A stretch of 64,000 bases of DNA from NCBI RefSeq assembly GCF_905220565.1, contig NC_059396.1, forward strand, positions 17,915,206-17,979,205, given 5' to 3'. A program made the position numbers and the translations under genes. Origin of the DNA: Melitaea cinxia. Lineage: Eukaryota; Arthropoda; Insecta; Lepidoptera; Nymphalidae. Positions 24,013 to 34,525 of this stretch are shown here, piece after piece. Within the stretch, counting starts at the first letter, position 1; the number at the start of each line of letters is the position of its first letter. Below the pieces are notes generated by a model, which searched no databases, was not told the origin of the DNA, and was given only the letters and a program-made list of their open reading frames with translations.

Positions 24013-26342
24013 ACTCCAATATCACCTTCTGATCTTATATGTCTAAAAACAAGATGAAATCAACACACAAATAGTCCATTCTTTTATTTCATTAAAAATC
24101 ACTTTAATATAAATATCATTAGGAATAAAAAAGGTCATTAAATAACCCGTTTCTGCTCGGGGACATAAAATTCAGAACCAGTTCGTGGGGGTCCTTTTTA
24201 ACGATTTCCAGCGCCATTTAACTAAACGTATTAGCGAGGGAACGGTTGTAAACAGATCGAGTAAAAGTATCTAATGTTTTTATTTCCGCAATTTAGAGGG
24301 TTAATTCTAATGTCGCGTGCAATTTAGTTAAATTAGTTTATTAGGTACATTAGACCATTTTTTTTTAAATTGGACATTGTTACGTTGAAACCAAATGTGA
24401 TAAATATAGAACAATGTAATTCTAGAACAATGTGTAGATAGTAAAATGGGTAATTGAACTTTTTTAACTATTTTTATGTAAATTTAATTGCGTTGTACCT
24501 TTTTTCGTTCTTCTGTATTGTATTATACTGCGCTAATAACCTCAGTATATCGTTAATATATGGATTAGAACTGATAAAATATGTACAGAATTTTTAGAAA
24601 TGGATCATTATTTGATAAATTCAGGATTAGAGTATTTACAATATATATAATAAATATACATATAAAATATTTTTTGGGATAAACACTTAAGTTCAAGTTC
24701 TTATAATGTATTGCACGCCAAGGAGGTTGTACTTTACCTTCACAAAATAAAAAATACGGGAAGCGCTTACTCTTAAACCTCTATATTTTTATAAGAATTT
24801 ATTAGTATGCTACTATATAATACACACTTTTATACAGAATACACAATAAAATAATAAATTACATAACATTTGAATTATTTTTTAAATACTATTTGGTATA
24901 AAGAATAGATTAAAAAATATTATGTTGGACGTCAATGCTTTGGATGTAAAATAACGCAAGAACCATTTGACGAAATAAACTGTTTGTTTTTTGAGAGGAA
25001 ACTTTTCACTAAGAGGCTTATCGAATACGAAGGCTAAAAAATCTTTCGATTTTTTACAAAAAATATCTTTAATTTTTTTTTTAGTTTCTATTACATATAA
25101 TAATATAGAATCAGAGACATCTGTGATTATCTGCAAGAACCAAATCAAATCATTGAACTTATTTTCGTCCTTGCGGATCATCTTGGCAGGCTTGAGGGCC
25201 TTTCTGGGTATGGGCCTTGAAACTACCCTCTTTACCCGGACTTTCATCACCGGGGCACTTTGCCACCGGGGTCACGTTATTTTGGCCCGAAATTGGGCCA
25301 GGGTCCTTGGACCTTTAAGGTTTTCACCTAGTTTATTATTTTATTTTCGTTTTTGGTCGATCATTAGTTAATAAACAAGCTACTAGAGGGCGCTGCTAGG
25401 TATAAGCTGCTAATAATAGTTTGAAAGGAATGCGTCGAGGTCTGCTGTTTTGCATTTTCCAAATTTTTGTTATTTCACTTACTAGAGGAAATTTTGTAAA
25501 AATTCCTAGTTTGAAAGTCAAAATTACAGACACAGCATTTAGTAAAAAACAAGAACTTAATCATTTCTTATTGTTAAGCCGCTTTTAGTGCCATATCTTC
25601 ATATTTGCTTTCCACGTGTATACGTTATATTTCGTTTTTCAGTAGCTTATAAAGTCCACGTCCATATTTCACATTTCAAAGAGCAGATGCTTTCCCTTTT
25701 TTTTTAATAAAAAACATAATGTTATTTTCTTTCCATCGAAATATCTCGAGCAACACCCGTTTCAGAACTTTTAATCCTAATCCTAATATCCTAAAGACCG
25801 CAAGTCTCGCCAACTCATTCAATTTTCCCTTCAGCTGAGGTTAAGTTTGTTAGACTTTTTTAATTTTCGAACGAAATCAAATGCAAGCAATTACTTAAAA
25901 AGCTCCGAGTTAAGTATTGAAGCTGAACGCAAATGTAAATATAAATTCTGGTGCGGGTATTGTTTTTTTTTTTTTAAACGGATTCCGTACATTTTTATTA
26001 ATTTACGAATTATTTACATTTTATTCACAGTCGACGCTTAAAAAATATCGTTAGATTTATTTTTCATAGTAATTGTGATTCTTACATGAACAAGATGTTG
26101 TGTGTAGTTGCTATTCTGTTGATATGCTGTTGGTAGTTTTCATTGCTTATCATAACAGACACAAAAATGTTTGTGTCTGTTACTTACTTACATCATTTAC
26201 AGCAATACCTACCCAATATAACGTGCTATAATTCTTACAATCACAGTTTATTAAAAATAATATTTGCAACAAAAATATATGTAAAAGTAATAAGTACAAC
26301 AGAGTGAAAGGTTCTATTTTGTAGAATGAAATCTTACATAAT
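24013..26342. other. AT-rich DNA with one unusual overlapping frame pair
   Basis: Frames of 122 codons (minus, 25250-24882) and 126 codons (plus, 24991-25371) overlap. The minus frame is Lys/Phe-rich, and its 5' end (VRVKRVVSRPIPRKALKP) sits in a GC-richer patch. I cannot assign it and do not call a gene. Confidence 0.4.
26153..26182. repeat. Perfect 13-bp inverted repeat with AATG loop
   Basis: TAACAGACACAAA and TTTGTGTCTGTTA, four bases apart. Confidence 0.85.
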
Positions 26343-26549
26343 CTTATATAATATAAAATTCTCGTGTCACAATGTTACTTAAAATGCTCCTCCGAAACAG
26401 CTGTATCATTTTTTATGAAATTTTGTACATATCGGGTAGGTCTGAGAATCGGCCACCATCTATTTTTCATACCCCAAGTTATAAGGGAGGGGGGGATTAA
26501 GGGGGTTAATAACGTATATGGCAAATCAACGTTTGCGGGGTCAGCTAGT
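26343..26549 (+). mobile_element. Helitron-like non-autonomous element
   Basis: Starts TATAATATAAAATTCTCGTG and ends GCGGGGTCAGCTAGTG. It shares the internal GGGTAGGTCTGAGAATCG block and a G-rich run near 26485-26505. Confidence 0.65.
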
Positions 26550-26559
26550 GTACATATAA

Positions 26560-26725
26560 TACTAGCTGTATGTCACGGTTTCAAACGCGTTAGTTTGTTA
26601 AATATAATATATAAAAAGCATATAGCCTCCCTCGGTAAATAAGTTATGCAAGAAAAAAATAATTTTTCAATTCTTATCATATGTCCTGAGATAAACGCGT
26701 CAGCTTTATAATATTAGTAAAGATA
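26560..26725 (-). repeat. Helitron-like end, third type
   Basis: Begins ACTAGCTGTATGTCACGGTT and carries AAAAAGCATATAGCCTCCCT. A related end lies at 294-380 (CTAGCTGTGTCATGCGGTTT and CCTATAGCCTTCCTCCG). Confidence 0.45.
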
Positions 26726-27617
26726 CATTAGAATAAAAAATGGTAATAAAACATTTATTATATAAATATTAAGAAGAGATAAACAGGCCGAGGCATTATT
26801 TTTTTATATCTATGTATTTAAAATTTCATCGTATTTTTATAACCATTTTATTTGTCATAACTTTTAAAGGCCCTATTTAAGGGCTATATCTATAAAATTG
26901 TATTTGAAAAATGTCCTTCGAAAGTCGAAATATTTATAAGCTTCGCATTTGGCCTCGATATAAATAATTTAATCTCTTTCAATAAATTCGGACAGTTTAC
27001 ATTATCTGATACTATTTATGGGCGATTTCAATAATATTATTATCTCTGATTTTACTAACAAGCTATAAATTTATGATGATAATTATACTAATGAAAGAAA
27101 TGAGGTGATAAGAAGTTCGCTAGATCAACTAGTATATCATAAATCCACTAATATACGGGCATATATTATTAAACCTAGAAAATATTTAAGTAGCTCCTTA
27201 AACATTTTCTCTGTGAACCGAGCATTTTCTCTATAAACCAGTAGACATTTTTATTGACTACTGTATCCGCAACAAAAAAAGCGAAAAAACAAATATTACT
27301 CAGATGACCACTGTCACACCAATGAAAGTTGCGTAGCTATAAGAGCACGCAAACATAAACGCGCGAAAGACTGAGTCGAAACATCTATATTAAAAATAAG
27401 GATTCTCCTGGGCAGCAGTGCCGTAGCGAGCTTAACTCGCACCCGGGGCACAATACCTTCCCCCCTTTCGAAAACCATTTAATATGTCCAGCAATTTTTG
27501 TTTTGCGCTTTGGCGCTCCTTTGTGAGTAGCGCCCAGGGCATGATGTCCCCCACTCGCTACACCACTGCTGGGTAGTCACCCTAAGCTCAGACACCCGTC
27601 CGCATTCTAACGTCACT
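26726..27617. other. AT-rich DNA, no gene seen
   Basis: 27410-27600 is GC-richer and repeat-like (GGGCAGCAGTGCCGTAGCGA, CCCTCACTCG-type words), without a named family. Confidence 0.4.
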
Positions 27618-27750
27618 GATCATCATCATCATCATCATTTCAGCCTATCACAGTCCACTGCTGGACATAGGCCTCCACAAGTTCACGCCAAAAATGACGT
27701 GAACTCGTGCGTTTTGCCCATAGTCACTCAGTGATGATGATGATGAATAG
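27618..27750 (-). repeat. LINE-type 3' fragment (family L) between inverted trinucleotide tracts
   Basis: The (CAT)n tract at its left is the reverse complement of a (GAT)n 3' tail. A second tract (GATGATGATGATGA) bounds the other end, so the copy lies between inverted simple repeats. Confidence 0.6.
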
Positions 27751-27856
27751 TGAAAATACAGTGACTAATGTGATTTACTTGTATTAATTTGATTATTGTG
27801 TAGTTCTCCTATGTTCAAATACATAATATTAATGTAGACTTGTGATTTTAATTTAA

Positions 27857-28133
27857 CTGAGGTAGGGCACAGCAGGAATTTCCTGCTCAAAATATGGAGC
27901 AGCCCGACTGGGGTAGTACCTCGACCTTACAGAAGATCACAGCTAAACAATACTGTTCTCAAGCAGTATTGTGTTCCTGTTGGTGAGTAAGGTGACCAGA
28001 GCTCCTGGGGGGATTGGGGATTGGGTCGGCAACGCGCTTGCGATGCTTTTGGTGTTGCAGGTGTCTATAAGCTACGCTAATCGCTTACCATCAGGTGAGC
28101 CGTACGCTTGTTTGCCGACATAGTGACATAAAA
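27857..28133 (-). repeat. Interspersed repeat (family C)
   Basis: GAGGTAGGGCACAGCAGGAA to GCTTACCATCAGGTGAGCCG, then an A-rich end. One of the best-preserved copies. Confidence 0.65.
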
Positions 28134-28137
28134 AAAA

Positions 28138-28205
28138 AGACTCACTCGAATTCACAACCTCGGAGCAGAAAACAGGGTCACTGATAACTGCTCCAATGGG
28201 CTATT
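28138..28205 (-). repeat. tRNA-headed SINE (family B), head fragment
   Basis: ACAACCTCGGAGCAGAAAACAGGGTCACTG matches the head of the copy at 31470-31706. It directly abuts a family C repeat. Confidence 0.5.
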
Positions 28206-29703
28206 CAGTAAATCAAAAATAACCTGTACATAGTTATTCATTATTCATATCCAAAAACCTTGCATATATTCAATAAATCATAGTTTTTAAAGCTCATACA
28301 TAACCCTAAAATAACGCAGACTCCACGATCCCTCGAGATACAAAACATGAGGGTAGAATAAAAATTATAACGACAGAACACGTATAAAGTAGAAATTTTT
28401 ACATGAATTGGACTCCGTCTCACTTCGCTCAGGTAAAAAATCACCTTCAGGTCTGAAATTAACATTTTTTACGTCTGCATAGACTTTGATTATAAAATCT
28501 AATGGCGTTAAATGTAAAATTCAAAAGTTTCTATATAAAAGCATACAATATGGTGCATTTTGATTTGGTTATCAGTTTATCTTCAACTATCGCTTTAAAA
28601 TAAGTATGATACAAGATTGTTTAGTGGATTCAAACATAGCCTTAATTTATTATCAAATCAAATCAAGTGGTCATGGGCTTAAATCTGGTTTGCATTGCTA
28701 AATTTTCATTTGCCTTTAAAATTTATACTGTAGTCTAGGAACACGAAAATGTGATTTCAAAAGTTCTGTATTCATCAACCCATCACTATGGGTTGATGAA
28801 TATGGAAGTACCATGATGGATTTTCCTCTAAACCATCTGTAGATTAAAACGATACTTTGTTCATGAATGGTCTGATTGATATGTGTATGATTAGCATCAT
28901 CTATCCTACCATCTTAATTCAACCTTTGTACTTATATATTGTATGTATGTAAAACAAAAATTACAAATAAAAAAATTTCAAATCCGTTTTAACTCCTTAC
29001 ATAAATAATAATTTTGCGGTTTTATAATGTAAGTTTTATAAGTGTAACCTAATTTAAAACTAGCTTGAAATGCTTTTGAAATTCATCTCGCCCGAGACTC
29101 GGTCCGTTATCACCACTAAAAATTAAATATTCACACTCGGGTAAATTAACATTACACTGTCACCATCTAACATCCGCCTTGAACCTTAAGGATCTATTTA
29201 CATTGGTTTAAAATAACTAGTGGTTTCCACTCCTAATACCCTTCTACTGCTACATGACCCCTACATGGAGGTTGGAGAAAGAGTCCCATACCCACTGGGG
29301 GATGGTAATGTTAATGTTGATAATAACTTTCTTGAGTCATTTAAATTTATCGAAAAAATTGCTGAATGAATCTTATGGACTAAAATGTGTTTTAATAATC
29401 CTTGCAACACTTCAGCTCCGCGCTACCGTGTACGGATGTTTACTATATTCGGATGGAACCTAAAAAACTGACTAGTGTAGCCATAGATTTTTAAACAGGT
29501 TTTTTTGGTAATCCCTGAAACCTATGTGAATTTTTTTTAACCTATTAATATTTAGCAATAAAATCACTTCTCATTCAACTTTCCCCCGTAGAAATAATTT
29601 GGCATCGTGCTCCAATAATACACATGACACAAGTACAAACGCCCAGACCGCGACAATCACATGCATAGAATATTTGTTACGAACTGTAATCTTAGCACGA
29701 GTT
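28206..29703. other. AT-rich DNA, no gene seen apart from one hairpin
   Basis: Contains the 15-bp hairpin at 28769. The 70-codon frames have no support. Confidence 0.5.
28769..28802. repeat. Perfect 15-bp inverted repeat with CACT loop
   Basis: TATTCATCAACCCAT (28769-28783) and ATGGGTTGATGAATA (28788-28802) pair fully. It is not part of a repeat family I recognise. Confidence 0.85.
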
Positions 29704-30211
29704 TTTTTTATACAACAAGTTAGGCAAATAAGACTACAGCTCACCTGATGGTAAGCGATTACCCTAGCTTACAACACTAGAAGCCCATCAAGCGCGTCAC
29801 CGACCCTACTCACACTTACTCTCAGGACTCCTGAGTGCCTAGTGCGAGTTTTATTCACAGAACCATGAGAGAAACGCGTTTATACGTCAAGATTATTTTG
29901 CATGGGAATTTAAACACTGCAGCCTAGACGATAAAGAATAGTATACGATACAATTGATACAGAGTCATCTAGCGGCAAACGCGAGAACTAGGTTGAAATG
30001 CCGAATTTCCCATACAAAATGAAGTTAAAATTTACGCCCGTAATGCGAGACGGATTAAACAAAACTCGCACTAGGCACTCTGTTCACCTTACTCTTATAA
30101 ATCACAACACTGCTTGCGAGTATTACTTAGACGTGTGTGTATCTTCTGTAAGGTCGACGTACTACGTAGATTTTTAGCAGCATATTTCCTGCTGCGCCCT
30201 ATTTCAGTTTC
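29704..30211 (+). repeat. Interspersed repeat (family C) interrupted by a MITE
   Basis: Halves 29704-29833 and 30080-30211 join into one family C copy when compared with 27857-28133. The insert is the element at 29834-30079. Confidence 0.65.
29834..30079. mobile_element. MITE (246 bp) with inverted ends AGTGCCTAGTGCGAGTTTT
   Basis: The first 19 bases and the reverse complement of the last 19 are identical. CTG on both sides (29831-29833, 30080-30082) would be a 3-bp target duplication, and the uninterrupted family C copies read CTG once there. Subterminal inverted similarity (TTTTGCATGGGAATTT against TTTTGTATGGGAAATT) extends the fold. It is too short to code for a transposase. Superfamily uncertain. 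Confidence 0.75.
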
Positions 30212-30918
30212 ACTGTTTATCAACAGATTTGCATTTTGTGACGCATTTTAGTAAGTTCCAGAATATCTTTTGTACTAGAGGCACAGGTATCAAGTTCTCA
30301 ACCACTACTCAAACGGTTGTCTAAATTCATGTCAAAATTTTACCACAAGATTATTCAGTCTTACCCAAACAATAAAATTATCTCGGACACTAAAACTTGC
30401 TTATTAAAAGGGTGTATAATTTCTTAGAGACACATTATATATTTATCAATTTTAGTATCCTCAGTTTTGCAAGTGTAAAACATAAATTTTGAATTAAACG
30501 CGCTATAACAGCAAGGCTACGGTGTGTACATGACATAAAACTGTCGAGCCTGAGTGTACTCGAAGACGGTGTGGGGTCAGCAGAAAAATATTACGGCGAT
30601 ATTATAATGATATTCGTTACACATAATAATGTACCATTAACATTCTGTTCATACCATTTCATTCATATCTCAATATATTTCTGTTAGTAATCGTAATAAA
30701 TAAATATAACAGTCTGTACATACAGACCGACTTAGTGCCTGGAAAGTGCGACACTCTTAAAGTAAAATTGATTAAGTTTTAATTTGTTTGTAATAGTATT
30801 GTTTATTAATAAAATAAAAAATAAAAAAAATTAATAGTTACCCTAACACACGGTATCCTCAACTAATCTTAAACAAACAAGAGGTTATGAATTATTAGTA
30901 AATTATCGTAAATTGAAA

Positions 30919-31178
30919 CAGAGGTAAGGCAAAGCAGGAAATACCCCTCAAAATTTTGAGCAGATCGATTGTAGAAGTACCTCGATCTCACAGAAGATCA
31001 CAGCTAAATAATACTGCTTTCAAGCAGTGTTGTGTTCCTGTTGGTGAGTAAGGTGACTAGAGCTCCTAGGAGGATTGGGATTAGGGTCGGCAACGCGCTT
31101 GCAATGCTTCTTGTGTTACAGGCGTTTATAGGCTACGATATTCGCCTTAAGCTTGTATACCGACCTCGTTCTATAAGA
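30919..31178 (-). repeat. Interspersed repeat (family C)
   Basis: GAGGTAAGGCAAAGCAGGAA, CAAGCAGTGTTGTGTTCCTG and GGTCGGCAACGCGCTTGC are all present. Confidence 0.6.
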
Positions 31179-31469
31179 AAAATCATGTCAAAGTGATTCC
31201 CTGTTAGAGTAGATCATTTAAGATTTAACATTAAAAACATTAAAGTTAAGCCTCTGCTGACGCTACTAGATATTGTTACAAACGAAAATATGTCAGCACC
31301 TTAATATGATATCCATTATATGCATAATAATTTAATATCAGCTGTACGAACTACCGCCATTCTGTGCTATCGTAGCTTGCATGTGACTTCAGTTTTCTGT
31401 TAGAATGATGTTAGAAGCTATACACATCATGATTATTATTTTATGGTATAGTTATAAATAAATATAAAT

Positions 31470-31706
31470 ATAGATGTCTACACAATACACGCACAGTCGT
31501 CTGTTCCTAAAGTAAGCAACTTAATGCTTGTGTTATAGGTAACAATCGACTGGTATAGCTACATTTTTTTGACAAACATACTTATAAATAATACATATAT
31601 AAATTTATAAATAAATATATATATTACACCACGACTCGGGGTGGGAATTGAACCCACAACCCTCGGAGCAGAAAGCAGGATCACTAGAAACTGCGCCAAC
31701 GGGGTA
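31470..31706 (-). repeat. tRNA-headed SINE (family B), reference copy
   Basis: The minus strand reads a tRNA-like head (GTTGGCGCAG, then GGGTTCAATTCCCACC) followed by a short AT-rich body ending in the CAGTCGTCTGT region. Confidence 0.7.
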
Positions 31707-32225
31707 ATCATGAGTACATAGGGATGAGGCTAGTGATAGTTATTTAAGATATTAAAGTAGTTCTGCTGGAACGAACTACATAATGGTTTTTCAGTCTTAT
31801 CATAATTGTGTCGTTAATGACCTGAATGCTGGACAATGACCTCTTTTTCATACAGATAAAATGTTAGAACTTCTCCATATAAGATAAAGTTAGGGGCTTA
31901 AACTTTAACCATACTGCTCACGGTTCAGTACAAAATTACTCCAAGACAAGCATCAAGATCGCTAGCAGTTCTCCGTGAATACAATCAGGACTGACTGTCA
32001 AATCATGATGGGGCAGACCTACAAAGTCATACACCCATACCAGAATTAAATGTTTCTTTAAATACAAATATAGCCCCTACCTACCTACCCACCCCTAGCG
32101 GCAGTGGAACCTACGATCGCTGCGTAATGGTAAATACTTTCATCACCGGACTATCGCATGTAGACTTGGTTTCTTTTACACGAGCAAAGTTATTAATTTA
32201 GGAACAGTGAACCGTCTAAAAAAAA
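31707..32225. other. Unassigned DNA
   Basis: No repeat family or gene recognised. Confidence 0.4.
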
Positions 32226-32440
32226 TCTAATATATAAAATTCTCGTGTCGCGGTGTTTGTAGTTAAACTCCTCCGAAACGGCTTGACAGATTCTCATGAA
32301 ATTTTGTGTAGATATTAGGTAGGTCTGAGAATCGAACAACATCTATTTTTTATACCCCTAAGTTATAAGGGGGGGGGGGGGAGATTAAGGATGTTAATAA
32401 CATATATGGCAAAACAACGTTTGCGGGGTCAGCTAGTTTA
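32226..32440 (+). mobile_element. Helitron-like non-autonomous element
   Basis: Starts TCTAATATATAAAATTCTCG (from 32226) and ends GCGGGGTCAGCTAGTT. A run of 12 or more G lies at about 32370-32382. The TC start and CTAG end are both seen here. Confidence 0.7.
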
Positions 32441-33106
32441 TTTATAATTATTGGCACGAACAATGAGCACAATAAGTTTAAATCGGTTTATAGCTGAGCT
32501 TAGTAGCTCAATAGTAAAACTATCGCGGTGCTCAGTTTTTCCCACGCGTCAATTTTCCGCGCGATAACCCCACGATTCGGTACTAATTTAAAAGTTCGCC
32601 GTCGTGCCCCAACCGGACCATTACTCCTGCTGCGAGCAAGCTAATGTTTGAATTTATCGCTCGCCTTGCATTTTTGTTTCAGACGAAACAAAAGGGAGAG
32701 AGAAAAGGTGTTGGGGTTTATATTGTCGATGTTTTGGGTTTTTCTAGTAAATAAACATTAAAATTTATTTCGATTTTAAAATGTAGGTCAAGTACAGGAT
32801 TTTGGAAGATTTAAAGTTGGATGAATTTGCTGATTTCTAATGCACAATTACTGACTAAATAGAGTGTCTATAGATCTTTAGTGGATTAGAATTAGATCAC
32901 TTCACTGTGTTACCACCGCACCTCCATATTCACCATTTACTTGTACGGAATTATGATACACCACGATGGCGCATTCTGCTTATTTAAGGATGACAGAAAT
33001 ACATCGCTGTTGAATTTTTAAAGTAATATTAGAAGGAAGAATCCAAATCTTATATTATTGTCAATGACAGATCATACTAAAAAAGTTACAGTAATGTGTA
33101 TATTAT
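32441..33106. other. Unassigned DNA with a GC-richer patch
   Basis: 32515-32700 is GC-richer and may be conserved or part of an unrecognised repeat. No coding frame is supported. Confidence 0.35.
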
Positions 33107-33447
33107 GACGCCGCGTTGGCGCAACGGTCACATCACTGGTTTGAGGCTGTTGCGCTGGCAGTTGCGGGTTCGATCCCCACACATGACAAACATTTTATTA
33201 GCCATAGAGATGTTTGCCGTGGTCTGGGTGTTTTCTTGTGGGTCTCCCCACCGTGCCTCGAGGAGCACCATAAGCCGTCGGTCCCGGTTGTTATCATGTA
33301 CACCTGATAGTGATCGTTACTCATAGTAGGGAATATATCCGCTAACCCGCATTGAACCAGAGTGGTGGATTAAGCTCTGATCCTTCTCCTACATGGGGAA
33401 AGAGGCCTATGCCCAACAGTGGGTTATTATAGACTGAAGCGTAATGT
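33107..33447 (+). repeat. tRNA-headed SINE (family A), near full length
   Basis: The head GCCGCGTTGGCGCAACGGTC has an A-box-like element and GCGGGTTCGATCCCC is the B box. The body carries GTCGGTCCCGGTTGTTATCA, and the tail GGCCTATGCCCAACAGTGGG resembles LINE 3' ends, suggesting a shared reverse transcriptase. Seven copies lie in this window. The frames of 60-76 codons on both strands are by-products. Confidence 0.75.
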
Positions 33448-33676
33448 GTATATTGCAATTTGAGGTGATAAGCACTATATATTTTATAGTCATGAAATAT
33501 AGCATCTAATGTACATATTATGGAGTATACGTCCATGACGACATTGCGTCAACGATCCTTAATATAATTTTTAAAAATTGTTAACGCTATTAACTATCAT
33601 ATTTTAATGGGCGTTAAAGTCAAGATTCGTTTAGTGTATTCATCTGAGTTCCTATTAAATAAATACGACAATAATA

Positions 33677-34140
33677 ATTGTGTTTGCAGGCAAACGAAAA
33701 AAAAAACCGACTTCAATTATATTGACAAGTAATACAACGTAGGTACACACAAAATAGTAAAGTAAATACGTATTATCAAACCAAAGTATTATCAAACCAA
33801 AATACTCTAAAAGTAATAATCAGGTCTCAATGAAATTTAAATGTGACCACATGAGAAACATCGGCTTTCGATTAAATTAAAAATTAAAAATCATCAAAAT
33901 CGGTACACCCAGTAAAAAGTTATGCGGATTTTCGAGTTTTCCTCGATTTCTGGGACCCCATCATCAGATCTCGGTTTCCTATCACGGTACCACACCACAG
34001 ATATCTCCTTTCCAATAAAAAAAGAATAATCAAAATCGGTTCATTAACAACGAAGTTATCCCCGAACATACATAAGAAATATATATATACATATACGGTC
34101 GAATTGAGTAACCTCCTCCTTTTTTGAAGTCGGCTAAAAA
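33677..34140 (+). repeat. Interspersed repeat (family F), long copy
   Basis: Starts ATTGTGTTTGCAGGCAAACG after TA. It runs through ACCGACTTCAATTATATTG, AAATTTAAATGTGACCACAT and GGTCGAATTGAGTAACCTCC to TTTTTTGAAGTCGGC. Unlike 37127-37560 it is not a symmetric fold-back over its full length. Confidence 0.6.
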
Positions 34141-34194
34141 TAATAAACGTTTGATTAATAAAAATAATATAACAAAAAACACCCGAATGAAAAC

Positions 34195-34200
34195 TTTATT
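34195..34200 (-). terminator. Poly(A) signal of the RS-rich gene
   Basis: AATAAA on the minus strand, 11 bases past the TAG stop. The 3' UTR would be very short. Confidence 0.7.
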
Positions 34201-34211
34201 CAATCACAAAA

Positions 34212-34525
34212 CTAAACAGCGCGTATGAATCCTAGCTTCTTATAGAGAATCAACTCCCATCGTTTGAGTTTGGCTATTGGCGCGTCGGCGTCCACTCGCT
34301 TGCTTTTCTTATACTTCCTAAAGAAATCCCCGTCAACTTTGACCCTCTGGTCACAGTTCTCCCGGGGCGGATCTGAAACTGGGACAGATGCAGTCTGGGC
34401 CCGGGATCGCGGGTAGAACACCCAACGTTTCGATCCGAGACCGTCGCTTTTCAGTATTTCTTGTATGCGATCTTGTCGCTTCCTCGTTGCTAGGTATTTA
34501 GACTCGTTCTTTTTATGCTTGCTTG
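34212..34525 (-). CDS. Exon 3 (terminal coding exon) of the RS-rich gene
   Basis: The acceptor TTATTTTCCAG lies just upstream. Two bases complete the split codon and the frame runs for 103 codons to TAG at 34214-34212. GC content is clearly higher than in the flanks, as expected for coding DNA. It is basic and Lys/Arg-rich, with no motif I can name. Confidence 0.8.

Noticed and set aside
33096..33326. Frames of 62-76 codons on both strands
   Set aside because: They lie entirely in a tRNA-headed SINE and recur in shifted form in the other copies.
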